A stretch of DNA of 64,000 bases from Rosa chinensis (lineage: Eukaryota; Streptophyta; Magnoliopsida; Rosales; Rosaceae), in the NCBI RefSeq assembly GCF_002994745.2, contig NC_037094.1:28122956-28186955 (forward strand), in the 5' to 3' direction. The position numbers and the translations under genes were made by a program. This document shows positions 11,389 to 21,893 of this stretch, one piece after another. A model generated the notes under the pieces. It was given only the letters and a program-made list of their open reading frames with translations. It searched no databases and was not told the origin of the DNA. Position 1 is the first letter of the stretch. Each line of letters begins with the position of its first letter.

Positions 11389-12427
11389 GAAGAAAGAAGG
11401 ATCTGTGGACAATCTTTAAATGAGTGGTGAAGACACACTATCTGTTTGCTACATGAAATGAGTGGCGAAGATGCGCACCTGTGAGGGACAGTAGATTGTG
11501 AAAAATCAAGAGATCACATGGGCATGTCTTTCCATTGATGAAGTCTATTGTAGAAACATACTTCCCTACCTCATTGCATGAGAGACACAAAGTGGACCAC
11601 CATATATATAAGTGAAATTTCTATCTAATAAAAAGACTTCAGATGTTCATTTCTACCCAGCACTGATAATTGGCGTTGCTCTACAGACAAAAATTTGTGG
11701 TACTATATTAACAGTTCTATATGCGGTCAGATATAAATGATGTTATATACTGGGAGGAAGAAAGCTAGGCTAGCATGTGGCTTTGTTGTTTCATCTGTGT
11801 CTCGAGTGTCAACAAGCTGAGGAGGTGTTTCAATTGTCTGAGCAATCTAGAAATTTCAATAGACTGCCAACCATGACCAGAAAACCCAACAGGTACAGAT
11901 TTTAAATATTTGAAGCATTTTTATTTAAATATTGGAGGACAAGGAGCATATTCATGATTTGATTGATCGATCTCAATATTTATGTTTTCCATTGAGAAAC
12001 CTGTACTGCCTAAGAAGATTGGAAATTGTAAACCTGCATAAGTCTTCCCGGCAGGAAATAGTAGAAATGAAAATGACCAAAAGAAAAACATAAAAAGAGA
12101 AAGAAAGAAAGAAAGAAATTGCAAGGAAATCTTCCAATATGTATTGAAAATAATAGTTATTGTGAGTATCAATATAAACAAGGGAGACATGAGCATTTGA
12201 GAATCACATGGCTCTGTCTTCGGATCGGGAAAAACAAATGGCATTAGTTAAGTCTCCCTCTTAAGAAATAGGGACCAGCTAGCTTGTGTCCCATATGTGT
12301 AATATGTCTTGTCAATCACATAGCAATGATATTTGTAAACCTGATCATTCTTCTTTTACTCATCAGGACACACTTTTTTCTGTGGATTGTCAAAATGTAA
12401 AGGTTAATACCACATGAGACGGTTTGT
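11389..12427. other. Non-coding, paralogous to 40.39-41.46 kb
   Basis: This is the upstream region of SAUR-c. It includes a purine-rich gaaagaaagaaa tract near 12105, also present at 41100-41120. No gene is seen. Confidence 0.6.
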
Positions 12428-14037
12428 TTATTTTTAGGGCAAATTACTGTTTAGTCCCTAAAGTATGGTTTCATCCTCGTTTCAGTCCCTGCCTTTCCCT
12501 GAACTCACAATTTTCAGTCCAACCAGTCCATCTCCTCCATTTCCTCCGGTTGCTCGATGACGTGTCAGTCATTCCTTGCCAGCTCAGCGCCACGTAAGAC
12601 GCGGATTGTGTAAAGTGACTAGATTGCCCCCGCTTCAGTTTTTTCCAAAATTTGACTACAAACCCTCAAAGCAAATCAAACATGAGAGGGATTTCCTCAA
12701 TTCAAACGAGACCAGCCAAATCAAACCCAACCCACACAAAAAAAACCAAAAAAAAAAAAAAAAAAGACGATCAAAATTTGAACAAAAAAAGAAGAAGAAA
12801 AAACCAGAGGAGCTGTGAAAGCTTACAATGGGAGCGTCCTTGATGCTGAGGTGAGGCAGAGGGTCAGAGATGCTGATGTGGAGGGGGGCCGAGCAGAGCT
12901 CCCATGACTCCAAGCTGCGCGACTAGCTGGTAGTGGCTGTGCTGCTTCTTTCGGTAGAGCAGACCCGACATGGGGGAGCCGGAGCTATACTGCTCACCAT
13001 AACACTCTAATCCAATTCCAATTCTCGACCATTCCACCAAGAACTTGACGAAATCCAATATCACCCTATTCACGGCTTTTGGAAATTTAACCATAATCAA
13101 CATCCACTTATAATTCATGATGCAAATTAAGAAGAGGAATAACCAAAGCAGCCACCACCAGCTATGGTGCAGCGGTGGTCAAATATACCCAACTCACCAT
13201 TTCAATTTTCTCAAGAAATTAAGCTCTAGCAGACATCAATTCGTGCCTTTAAACGTTGAATTGAACCCAGAAACCGGAGAACTGCCGCCATGGACTGTGG
13301 TTCCAACAATACCCGAAATAACCCAAAACCACAAATTGTCAAAACTCAATCAAATCCAAGAACAAGTTATACTAGCTTGTAGAGAATGAAGAGGAGAAGG
13401 GTTTCCTCACCTCAATCGTCACCGGTAATGGCCGAATCGAGTCGCCGGAAAAGGCGAAAATCCGCTAGAAACCCAAAACCTTTCAGGCTTTGAATCTCTC
13501 TCCTCGCTCCATGCATGGACGATCGGTGACCACAGGAGGAACCACGACAAGGAGACTCGTCGAACGTGACCGGTACGCCGCCATGTCGTCGCCAGATGAG
13601 GGGTCTTGTAGTGACGGCCGGTGAAGGAGGAGGTTGTGGGTGCCCAGAGAAAATTTCTACACCCACTTCGTACCAACACCCACTCCGACCCCCATTTCTC
13701 ACCTCAAAAACCTCCATGATCATCTCCAAAGCTTCACACTACCACAGAGCTCTCTCCCCTCTCTACACAACCAAATGCGTGATTTTGGAGGAAATTTTGG
13801 AAAAAAACTGAAGCAGGGGCATTCTCGTCACTTTACACAATCCGTGTCGTACGTGACGCTGAGCTGGCAAGGAATGACTGACACGTCATCGAGCAACCGG
13901 AGGAAATGGAGGAGATGGACTGGTTGGACTGAAAATTGTGAGTTCAGGGACTTTTGGGATTAAATCAGAAAGGCAGGGACTGAAACGAGAATGAAGCCAT
14001 ACTTCAGGAACTAAACAGTAATTTGCCCTTATTTTTA
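12428..14037. mobile_element. Non-autonomous Mutator-like element (MULE) with 9-bp TSD
   Basis: The element body is 12437-14028 (1592 bp). The ends GGGCAAATTACTGTTTAGT and their inverse match within long terminal inverted repeats of about 215-235 bp. The left TIR lacks a roughly 20-bp piece present in the right one. The flanking 9-bp direct repeat TTATTTTTA (12428-12436, 14029-14037) is the Mutator size. The matching sequence in block C (41450-41475) is uninterrupted and carries TTATTTTTA only once, which shows the insertion happened after the block duplication. No transposase is encoded. The interior is much more GC-rich than its surroundings and looks like captured gene sequence of unknown origin, so it may be a Pack-MULE. 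Confidence 0.9.
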
Positions 14038-14109
14038 TCTCTCGGTTAGTTTTCAAATATCAATAGTTTTGTGCAAAAATATCATAATTATTGTAGCTAA
14101 TATAAGAGA

Positions 14110-15301
14110 AATCTATGGAATTTAAAAGTCTGGGTGTATTCAATATAGACTTTTAACAGTCCATGAAAGTCTTGAGGTATTCAATTAGGATTTTTAAAGA
14201 CTTCATGAATTCCACCAAAATCTAGGGGTATTCAATTAGGACTTTTAAAAATGAATAAAAGTACAGAGGTATTCAAAATATCATTCATACTTATGGAATT
14301 AGAAAATCATGGATAATCATGGATTTTGTAGTGTTAACTATACATACCAAACTCCAATAATTTTCCAGCCTCCAGACCAAAGATTTCAAAAAGTCTATCA
14401 AAGTTTCCTCTTCAAAAACAAAAAAAAAAAGGTCTATCAAAGTTCTTCTCTCTACTCACGAAGAAGTTTGTCCTTCATCATCTCTCTGTCTTAATTTTTT
14501 GTCTTTTCTCTAATCTTTTATAATATCAACCTTTTTTGATACCCAACATGTTCATTGTAGTTATTGAATGTGATTTTTGTTTTTTTTTTTTTTTTTTTCA
14601 ATTGTGATACTTCGAACCCTAATAGCAATAAAAATGATTTATGAAACCCTAAAACTCAAATATTGTGGTCTAACCCTAAGACCTTGAACCATACTAAATT
14701 TTATCTTATTAATTAATTATTCTCATTAATTTGAATTTATATTATGGTTCAAAAAAAGGTTGAACAATTGAATTTCAATTGATTGATTATAGATCAAAAC
14801 ATTGACCAATATTGCTACAATATATGTTAATTGGCGAAAACAAATATGATGAGAATAATTAACCATAAACATCAAGTGATCTATATTGTATATTTATGTT
14901 GTTGGGAGATTAGGAATGAGAACAAACTCGCTAGACAGACTAACAATCATTTATTTGAGTCAATTTCTATTAGAAGATACTGGAGCATTGAAGAGACAAC
15001 AAGTTATAATTTTGTTTTGTGTTTGGGCTGCATTTGTTTTATTTTTTTTTGTTTTTTGTTTTTGTTTTTTTTTAAATATGTTGTACATCTTAGGAAATCT
15101 GTAGAAGTCATTCATTATAAAGTATATAGATTTTCATGAATCAATAAAAGTCTGTTGCTAAAATCAATGGTTTTAAGAAATCCATAACAGTCTATTAACT
15201 TTTTAAAGAGTCTGTAGACTTTTCAAAAAGTCTGTCATTTAAAAAAAGTCTACACAAATCCAAATACAATACACCCCCCCCGTAATCTATGCATGATAAG
15301 T
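14110..15301. mobile_element. AT-rich insertion with 8-bp flanking repeat, hAT-like
   Basis: The direct repeats AATCTATG lie at 14110-14117 and 15294-15301. The sequence between them (14118-15293) is absent from block C, where ataatctatgac occurs once (about 41541-41552). Near the ends are inverted GGGTGTATTC and AATACACCC-type motifs, and both end regions carry repeated AAAGTCT motifs. There is no coding capacity. The 8-bp duplication suggests hAT, but the outermost bases are not clean inverted repeats. Confidence 0.65.
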
Positions 15302-15932
15302 TTTATCTTTACGGTATATATCTTCATAGAAAAACATTAATTGTGATGTTTATATGGAGTGCCGACCTAATTACTAGTTTGAAATGCCGGAACTACTAGC
15401 ATTGTGACTGTTTTTACTTTTTAGAACATATGAGTTGAAATGGACATGAATGTGCCAGGTGTCTTGATGACCAAAGACACAAATGTGAATTAGGTAAAGT
15501 AAATAACTAAATATAACTCTGTAGGGGATTGCATAATAAGAACATAATATAACACTTAAGGAGGAATTAAATATGATATTTATTACCATATTTTTTTGGA
15601 GAGGCAACAATGAATTTTACATGGGGTTAGAAACGTCAAGTAAGACAAAATTTGGCTGTTTTTGAATTCTAATAAACTGGAGTCATGGTGTTGGGGTGAA
15701 TGTGGTTTACGTGAGAGGTCATGATGTCGTCATTTCACTCTCTGCTTCATAAACTTTGTATCTTTCTGCCCATCTTGCAGACAGCTTCAGAATTGCAGAA
15801 GTTTCCCCTCAACAGAAGATGTGGTCTATTCCATTGATGACCAACACTTGCCGCTCTTCTTCATCTTGACTCAGCAGCAAGTTCTGACATAAGGATGCAT
15901 TGTGATGCCAGGTTCAGATCACATGCATTCAC

Positions 15933-16178
15933 TCACACACTCAAGCGGGAGGTGAGGTCAAGGAAGCTGTCTTCACTGCAAGGTATAGTGATACCGCCCA
16001 TTGGGTGATTGTATCCAAATTCTTCTTCAGCTTGACTCAACAAATCCTGGAATAAAGGCTGGTTCAGAAAAGAGATTGGAATCATGAATCGTTTCTTCTG
16101 ACTCTCTCCCACATATACTGCAAAAAAGCCTTTCGGGATTGAAGCTGTCTTAGCAATTCCAGGAAACCGCAAACCCAT
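15933..16178 (-). CDS. SAUR family protein (SAUR-d, block A)
   Basis: This 81-residue SAUR protein starts [19 protein letters not shown]. The frame is open 30 codons further upstream, but the start at 16178 is chosen because the upstream part has no family similarity and every paralog begins with MGF/MGL. The N-terminal arm is shorter than in SAUR-b: no serine-rich linker lies between PGIAK and IPKG. The core is intact ([45 protein letters not shown]). A TATA box lies at 16289-16296. Confidence 0.9.
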   Translation of the reverse strand: MGLRFPGIAKTASIPKGFFAVYVGESQKKRFMIPISFLNQPLFQDLLSQAEEEFGYNHPMGGITIPCSEDSFLDLTSRLSV

Positions 16179-18595
16179 GATTTCTATATTCCCAAGTGAA
16201 GGAGGAAGAATTTTAAGGACTTGAGAAAGCTGGTGATGCCTGGCAAGGAGAAGACTTGAGTTGCTCATGAACCTGATTATGCCTGTGGATATATAGCTGT
16301 TAGGGTGTATGGAAACTCATCTTGTACATGAATGATTGGTGAAGAGGCGCTGAGGTAGGGATACTAGCTTGTGAGAAACCACATGGATTTGTCTTCCTAC
16401 TCAAGTTCTTCATCCCTCATGGACATATCACATGCAAATGATAGCAAACTGTATTCTTGGATACATGATTCCCTACCGCGATTTGGATTCCCTACATTAA
16501 ATGAGTTAAGAACCTCCACCAGTTATTTGATACATGAAAATGATGAAACGAGTGGTGAAGATGGCAGTAGTTGGGGACACTAGCGTGAGAGAAATCAAGG
16601 AATAAATGGTTTTTCATATGCTAGTGTTCTGAAATCTATGGTTTTGTAGAAAATCTATCCCTACCTCCTTTACATAACAACAAGCTCATTAGCTAGTGTT
16701 GCTTCACAGACAGAAATTGCTGGTGCTGCTATAATAGTTTCATGATGGGTCCGGGAAATAAAGGGCTGAGCATTTGCTTCCTGTGTCATTTATGATCCAT
16801 TCATCTATAGTCTCACTAAGCTGGAGGTCTATCATTGTATTGGGTCAAATCTATAACATTCACTTGTTGGTCAAGCTTGACAAGAAAACCGTACAGGAGT
16901 TCATTTATAATTTATATACTTGACATCAGTTTCAAGTACCAGATGAGGAACCCTGGTACATTATTGATTAGATTGAACTCAATGTCTACTTTGTTATTTA
17001 TGTTAATTAGATTCTTTGCAATCTCTTGTGGGCTTAAAATAGGGTTACAGTTAGGTTGTTCTTCTTTGCTTGTGGGGTCTAATGCCGCATTAGTGGTTTT
17101 CGCTTTGCTTGTGTGATGAGATTAAGATCAACATATTGACATTGTATTTCTTATGCTCCCAAGACATTGTAATTCATTAAGCTAGGTTTGTTTAGGATGT
17201 GATTCTTGGGTGGCTTTGGTCGTTAGTCCTTACCGAGAAGGAAGGATAATAGGTTTTGATTTTTTTAGTGGATTTTGTGCTGGCGTAACCAGTAGTAGTA
17301 CTGTTATTCGAGTTTAAAATGTTTGAGAAAATCTAGGCAGTCAAATGAAGAAAAGTGGGACATTCCAATAAATGGCTCGAAGAATATCTATGCCTTAGAA
17401 GGTGTCGTAGCACATGCCTTCTTATACTCAACTGATAAGTGCTTGTGCTGACACACTACTATTAGAACAGAAGATCAGAGAGCCATTGCCAAACTCAGAG
17501 GGGAGGCTAATGCTGCTGCTGCTCTAATATCAGCATTTGAAGTACTGTATGATAATATTAGATCGAGCAGCGAAACATAAAAATGCCAGATGCAAATTCG
17601 ACTACTACAACTTGATGAGAGATCTGGAATTGTCGGTACCACGGATCATTCATCAGATACAAGAGCATGATGGGGACCAGGTGAATAACTTGACTAGACA
17701 AGCACATGAGTGTGTGAAGCTGCTTGGCGACTTGTCTACAAAGAAGAAGTATCGTATGTAGGTACTGTTATCACTGTATCAATGAGAATCCCTTTGTGGA
17801 AACTATGGAGTTTGATTTAGATCTTAGGAAACTGTCACACTGCCTGCATATGCATCGAATGCGTGGTACTAGCATAGGCCAACAATTTTCAAATTTTAAG
17901 AAGAGCAAGTATGGAATATGCAGACGGACATAGATTTGGTGTCAGCAACTAAAACAGTTCTTTTTTGTTTTTCGTTTTTCTTTCATTTCAATTGAATTTT
18001 ATTTTATGGACGTCTGTGAGTCTGCAAATAATGTAAACAGAAAATAATTAGGTCAAAATCTAAGAGTTATTACTTCAGAATTATGCCGCTGTGTTTAAAT
18101 GTTGGTTAATTTAATGACAGTTTCTATTCTATTAGAGCTGGAAACTATCAGAGTATAAAGATTAGAGCTCACTCTACATATGATAAAGTAAAAAAAGGAA
18201 AAAATGTTTAGCAGGATTTGAAATATATATTATATATTCTCATAGTTCAGGAGAACAAGACAGTTTTACATGGGGTTCAAAACTATATTCTCGTAGTTGT
18301 ACAGAATTTGACTGCCTTTGGGTTCAAAATTATTGGAGTCAAGAACTTTAGACAAATTGCTTTGAAGAGTTGATGTCATGTAGAAATCATGATTTGATTC
18401 TTCTTCAAACTTTTGGACATCTTTCTTCTCAGGTCAGAAGCAGCTTGAGGAAGTACAGCAGATTTCTCCTCGGTCCAAGAGGGTTTTGATTCAGGAGATG
18501 ATGAGTTAGCCTCTTCAATCTTGACTGATCAGCTGCGAGTTTCCAAATGAGGATGTTTTGGATCCGGCCAACTCCACTTCAGTAGTGTTCTTGAC
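16179..18595. other. SAUR-d upstream region, then unassigned sequence with degenerate coding-like stretch
   Basis: Up to about 17.0 kb this matches 42.4-43.1 kb of block C. The part at about 17340-17930 has coding-like composition (for example the RAIAKLRGEANAAAALISAF reading) interrupted by stops. I do not recognise the protein and call no gene. Confidence 0.4.
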
Positions 18596-18847
18596 TCACA
18601 CACTAAGGCGGAAAGTGACATCAAGGAAGGTGTCTTGACTGCAAGGAATTGTGATACCACCCATTGGATGATGGTATCCGAATTCTTCTTCAGCTTGACT
18701 CAGCAAACTCTGAAACAAAGGTTGGTTCAAATATGATATTGGAACCACAAATCGTTTCTTCTGGCTCTCTCCAACATATACCACAAAGTGGCCTTTTGGG
18801 ATATCTGCTTTCTTTGTGTTGGCAATTCGAGGCAATCGGAAACCCAT
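18596..18847 (-). CDS. SAUR family protein (SAUR-a, block B)
   Basis: This 83-residue SAUR protein starts [20 protein letters not shown]. It departs from the other copies in [39 protein letters not shown] and DVTFRLSV. The Gln for Glu change in the IPCSED motif is unique in the cluster. The frame is complete with a TATA box (18973-18980) upstream. Its block A counterpart (6181) is broken. Confidence 0.9.
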   Translation of the reverse strand: MGFRLPRIANTKKADIPKGHFVVYVGESQKKRFVVPISYLNQPLFQSLLSQAEEEFGYHHPMGGITIPCSQDTFLDVTFRLSV

Positions 18848-20381
18848 GATTTCTATATTACTGAAGTGATCAAAAGAGGAAGAAAGAATTGAAAGGAATT
18901 GGGAAACAGCAAGGCTTTATTTGATGCTTGCAATGAGAGGAGTTGAGTAGCTTATGAAGTTGATCATGTGTGTATATATAGGTGAGATGGTATGTGGTAA
19001 ATCATCTGGTAGATAAAATGCTTGGTGAAGAAGAACCGAGTTGGGCTCCAGTTAGGAACAGTAGCTTGTGAGAGATCACATGGGGAACTTAAGCCCCACT
19101 TAGATTTCACATGCAAATGTCACCAAACTGTATACTTGGATAGAAACATACGTTCCCTACCGCCGTTGGATATATAGCCAACAAGAAGAAGACTAGCTAC
19201 CACAAGTTTCAATATATGTAACAAACTACATATATATGTTGAAAGATAGAGGCTGCAATAATCATGTAGTGGTGAAGATTGAAGAAGGACTAATGGACTA
19301 TCATATAGTACATGCAATGAGTGGTCAAATGGATAGCAATGAGGGACACTGGGCGGCTTGTGGGAAATCATGAAATCACATGGGTTTGTTTTTGTCTTGC
19401 CATTCACGTAACTAATTATCCCCCCAGGAGATTTCAAATATGCTACTGAAGAAACTCTATCCTTTTGTAGAGACATCCAAAAGTCTTCTGTTCCTCCTAT
19501 CTATAACCTGCAAGAGAAAGGGAGGCGACTTCCGAAGCAGGGAGCCATTAGCGTCACTAAAGGTTTTTCATGTGAAGGTGGAAAAATTGGGAGGTTATAG
19601 ATTCCAGATTCCTTTGTGTTAGTGTTTCATCAATAGAGAAGGTACTTATTCAAACATTTCAAAATCCTTTACGCGTATACGAAGATTGAGCAAAATGTTG
19701 ATGAATTAAATTTAATCTACTAGGTGTAGCGTTCATATGAAGATTGCAAACTTTAAGCTGAATACCAGCTTCAGAAATGTGCAGCTTCAGTGTGTTTCAT
19801 ATATGGTCTCTAGGCTCAACAAGCTAAAAGAACAGTGCATACAATTGGTCTGGTCAGTTTAGAAATTTCGATTAATTGGTAATGATTGGAGACTAGAAAA
19901 AATGGTTATTGACAATGATATATTAGAAGAAAATTAATAATGAAATAAGAATACGCATAATCTTTTTGATTTTTAATAACTTTACCGAAAACTAGTATGT
20001 CAGGATACTAGTGTATATAAGAAGCAACTGCAAATCATGAGAGGCACCACTCCAAAGATCGGGTCAAAGTGTAGGAGCTCTAAAATTGGATATTGGTGTT
20101 TTCAGTTTGTTAAAAAAAATGATATGTAAATCCCCTTTAACTGCCTCACTTCAAGCACAATTTGAATTCATAAAGGTATGCTTTCAATACATCTGATACC
20201 AGGAACTAAAGCCTCGTGACATGATCTTCAAGTTCGTATAAAGATTATTCAAAAAATATTAACTTGGATAGGTGCCATAAGCAGTCAAATTTTGTTAGTT
20301 TTTAAATCTTGGTTAAAAGTTTAAAACTAACTGAGAAAGGACACATGAGGCACATGTGGTTTTAAAATATTTGTTTTACAA
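18848..20381. other. SAUR-a upstream and U6 upstream sequence
   Basis: Non-coding sequence; 19.74-20.30 kb matches 6.34-6.90 kb of block A. No gene is seen. Confidence 0.5.
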
Positions 20382-20392
20382 GTCCCACATCG
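20382..20392 (+). promoter_or_regulatory. Upstream sequence element (USE) of the U6 gene
   Basis: GTCCCACATCG matches the plant snRNA-gene USE. It lies about 26 bases upstream of a TATA-like catata (about 20419-20424), the short spacing that specifies RNA polymerase III in plants. Confidence 0.85.
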
Positions 20393-20445
20393 AGAACAGC
20401 GACGAGATGAGTCTGTTCATATAGGCAGAGCTTGCAAGGTAGCTC

Positions 20446-20465
20446 GTCCCTTCGGGGACATCCGA

Positions 20466-20497
<32 letters not shown>

Positions 20498-20547
20498 GGC
20501 CCCTGCGCAAGGATGACACGCATAAATCGAGAAATGGTCCAAATTTT
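20446..20547 (+). ncRNA. U6: U6 spliceosomal snRNA
   Basis: The full U6 sequence is present: the 5' stem-loop GTCCCTTCGGGGAC, the AACGATACAGAGAAGATTAG segment containing the ACAGAGA box that pairs with the 5' splice site, the U4/U2-pairing AGC-containing region, and the 3' end running into a T8 terminator (20544-20551). It appears identical to the conserved plant U6. With USE and TATA at the right spacing it is probably functional. It lies within block B between SAUR-a and SAUR-b, on the opposite strand to both. Confidence 0.95.
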
Positions 20548-20551
20548 TTTT

Positions 20552-21593
20552 GGGATTTTTTTTTTTCATCTTTGGTTCCAGGTAGACTACCTCTGCTTTC
20601 TGGGTCTTCGTTTTTCTTCATTTCCATTTGCTTTTTGTGACTTTGAACTATCAGTGACTCGGTCCTTGGCTATATATGAATGCACATGAAAAATTGAGAT
20701 GTTGCCCACCACCTGTTTGATGAAATGCCTCTTCTCTTTCTTATGCTTACTTAAACTCAACATTCCTTTACATTTTGTGTAATTCTTGGGTTTGAAGAAT
20801 GGAACTTTTCTGTTTTAATGCATTATACTTGAATAACATGACTATTTGATCTTGCTGCTTCATATATTGCTGGGTTTTAAAAGTTAAGCTCAACTTGTTG
20901 CATTCATAGACTTCCTATTCATATTGTAAAACCTCTTTATTTGGTTTTGAATATCACACGGGAAGCCATGTAATGCACACAAGTTCGGTCTTGAATGCTG
21001 CGCAGGCAATCAGGCTAAAAAGTAAAACCCTTGCTGCATATATATGTGAAGGAGGAAGTATTCACCATTGTTAATTTTGGATGATTTGGATGTTAAAAAG
21101 TAAATCCCTTTATGCCATAATTTGATACTGTAGGCTGTAAGAGGCTGTATACATTATTTGTTGTGAAAGTATGCTGCAAGTTAGTAACTAATGATAATAG
21201 TGTGGCGAAAAACAAGACAAGTAAGTTTATCAGAATTGGACTGTATGATTTGTTTCCAGAGTGATATCCTGGTAGAGCGAAGTTTACATGGGCCGCATAC
21301 AGAATTTTACTTTCTTTCGGTTCAAAATTGGAACCGAGATTTTTGCAGAAATTGTTGTACAAGATTCATACAATACTGCCATTTGTCTGCTAATTCATTA
21401 CTTTTGTATCTTTCAGTTCAGCTCCATTGCAGCTTTAAAGTCACAGAAGCTCCCCCTCAGCAAAAGAGGTATGCCGATTCAGTTGAAGATGAATCATGCC
21501 CTCGCCTCTTCTTCATCTTGACTCAGCAGCATGTCTGAAATTCGGTTGCTTTTTGAATATCAAGTTGGATCATATTTTCATCTCATCTTTCAG
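20552..21593. other. SAUR-b 3' flank in block B
   Basis: Non-coding and aligned with 36.10-37.11 kb. No separate gene is seen. Confidence 0.6.
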
Positions 21594-21893
21594 TCACACA
21601 CTCAAGCTGGAAGTGAGCTCAAGGAAGGTGTCTTCACTGCAAGGGATTGTGATACCGCCCATGGGATGATCGTATCCAAATTCTTCTTCAGCTTGACTCA
21701 GCAAATCCATGAATGAAGGTTGGTTCACGTATGATATTGGAATCACAAATCGCTTCTTCTGGCTCTCTCCGACATAGACTGCAAAATAGCCTTTTGGGAT
21801 ATCTAAGGTCTTTGAAGCAGTCTTCTTTGCATTAGATGAATATTGGGAAAGACTTCTCTTGGGGCTAACAATTCCAGGCAGCCGGAAACCCAT
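21594..21893 (-). CDS. SAUR family protein (SAUR-b, block B)
   Basis: This 99-residue SAUR protein starts [15 protein letters not shown]. The frame is open 52 codons further upstream, but that part corresponds to the 5' leader and includes the TATA box zone of the paralogs, so the start at 21893 is used. The core motifs are intact, with SYVNQPSF in place of SYLNQPSF and ELTSSLSV at the end. A TATA box lies at 22014-22021. Confidence 0.92.
   Translation of the reverse strand: MGFRLPGIVSPKRSLSQYSSNAKKTASKTLDIPKGYFAVYVGESQKKRFVIPISYVNQPSFMDLLSQAEEEFGYDHPMGGITIPCSEDTFLELTSSLSV

Larger units (their letters stand above)
5800..17000. repeat. SAUR segmental duplication, block A
   Basis: This block is collinear with block C (about 35.8-43.1 kb) from the SAUR-b flank through SAUR-d. 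Its first part (5.8-9.9 kb) is also collinear with block B (18.2-23.4 kb). It is longer than C mainly because of insertions at 12437-14028 and 14118-15293. Borders are read by eye and are approximate. Confidence 0.8.

Noticed and set aside
12576..12843. Lys-rich open frames on both frames of the plus strand
   Set aside because: They come from an A-rich tract inside the Mutator-like element.
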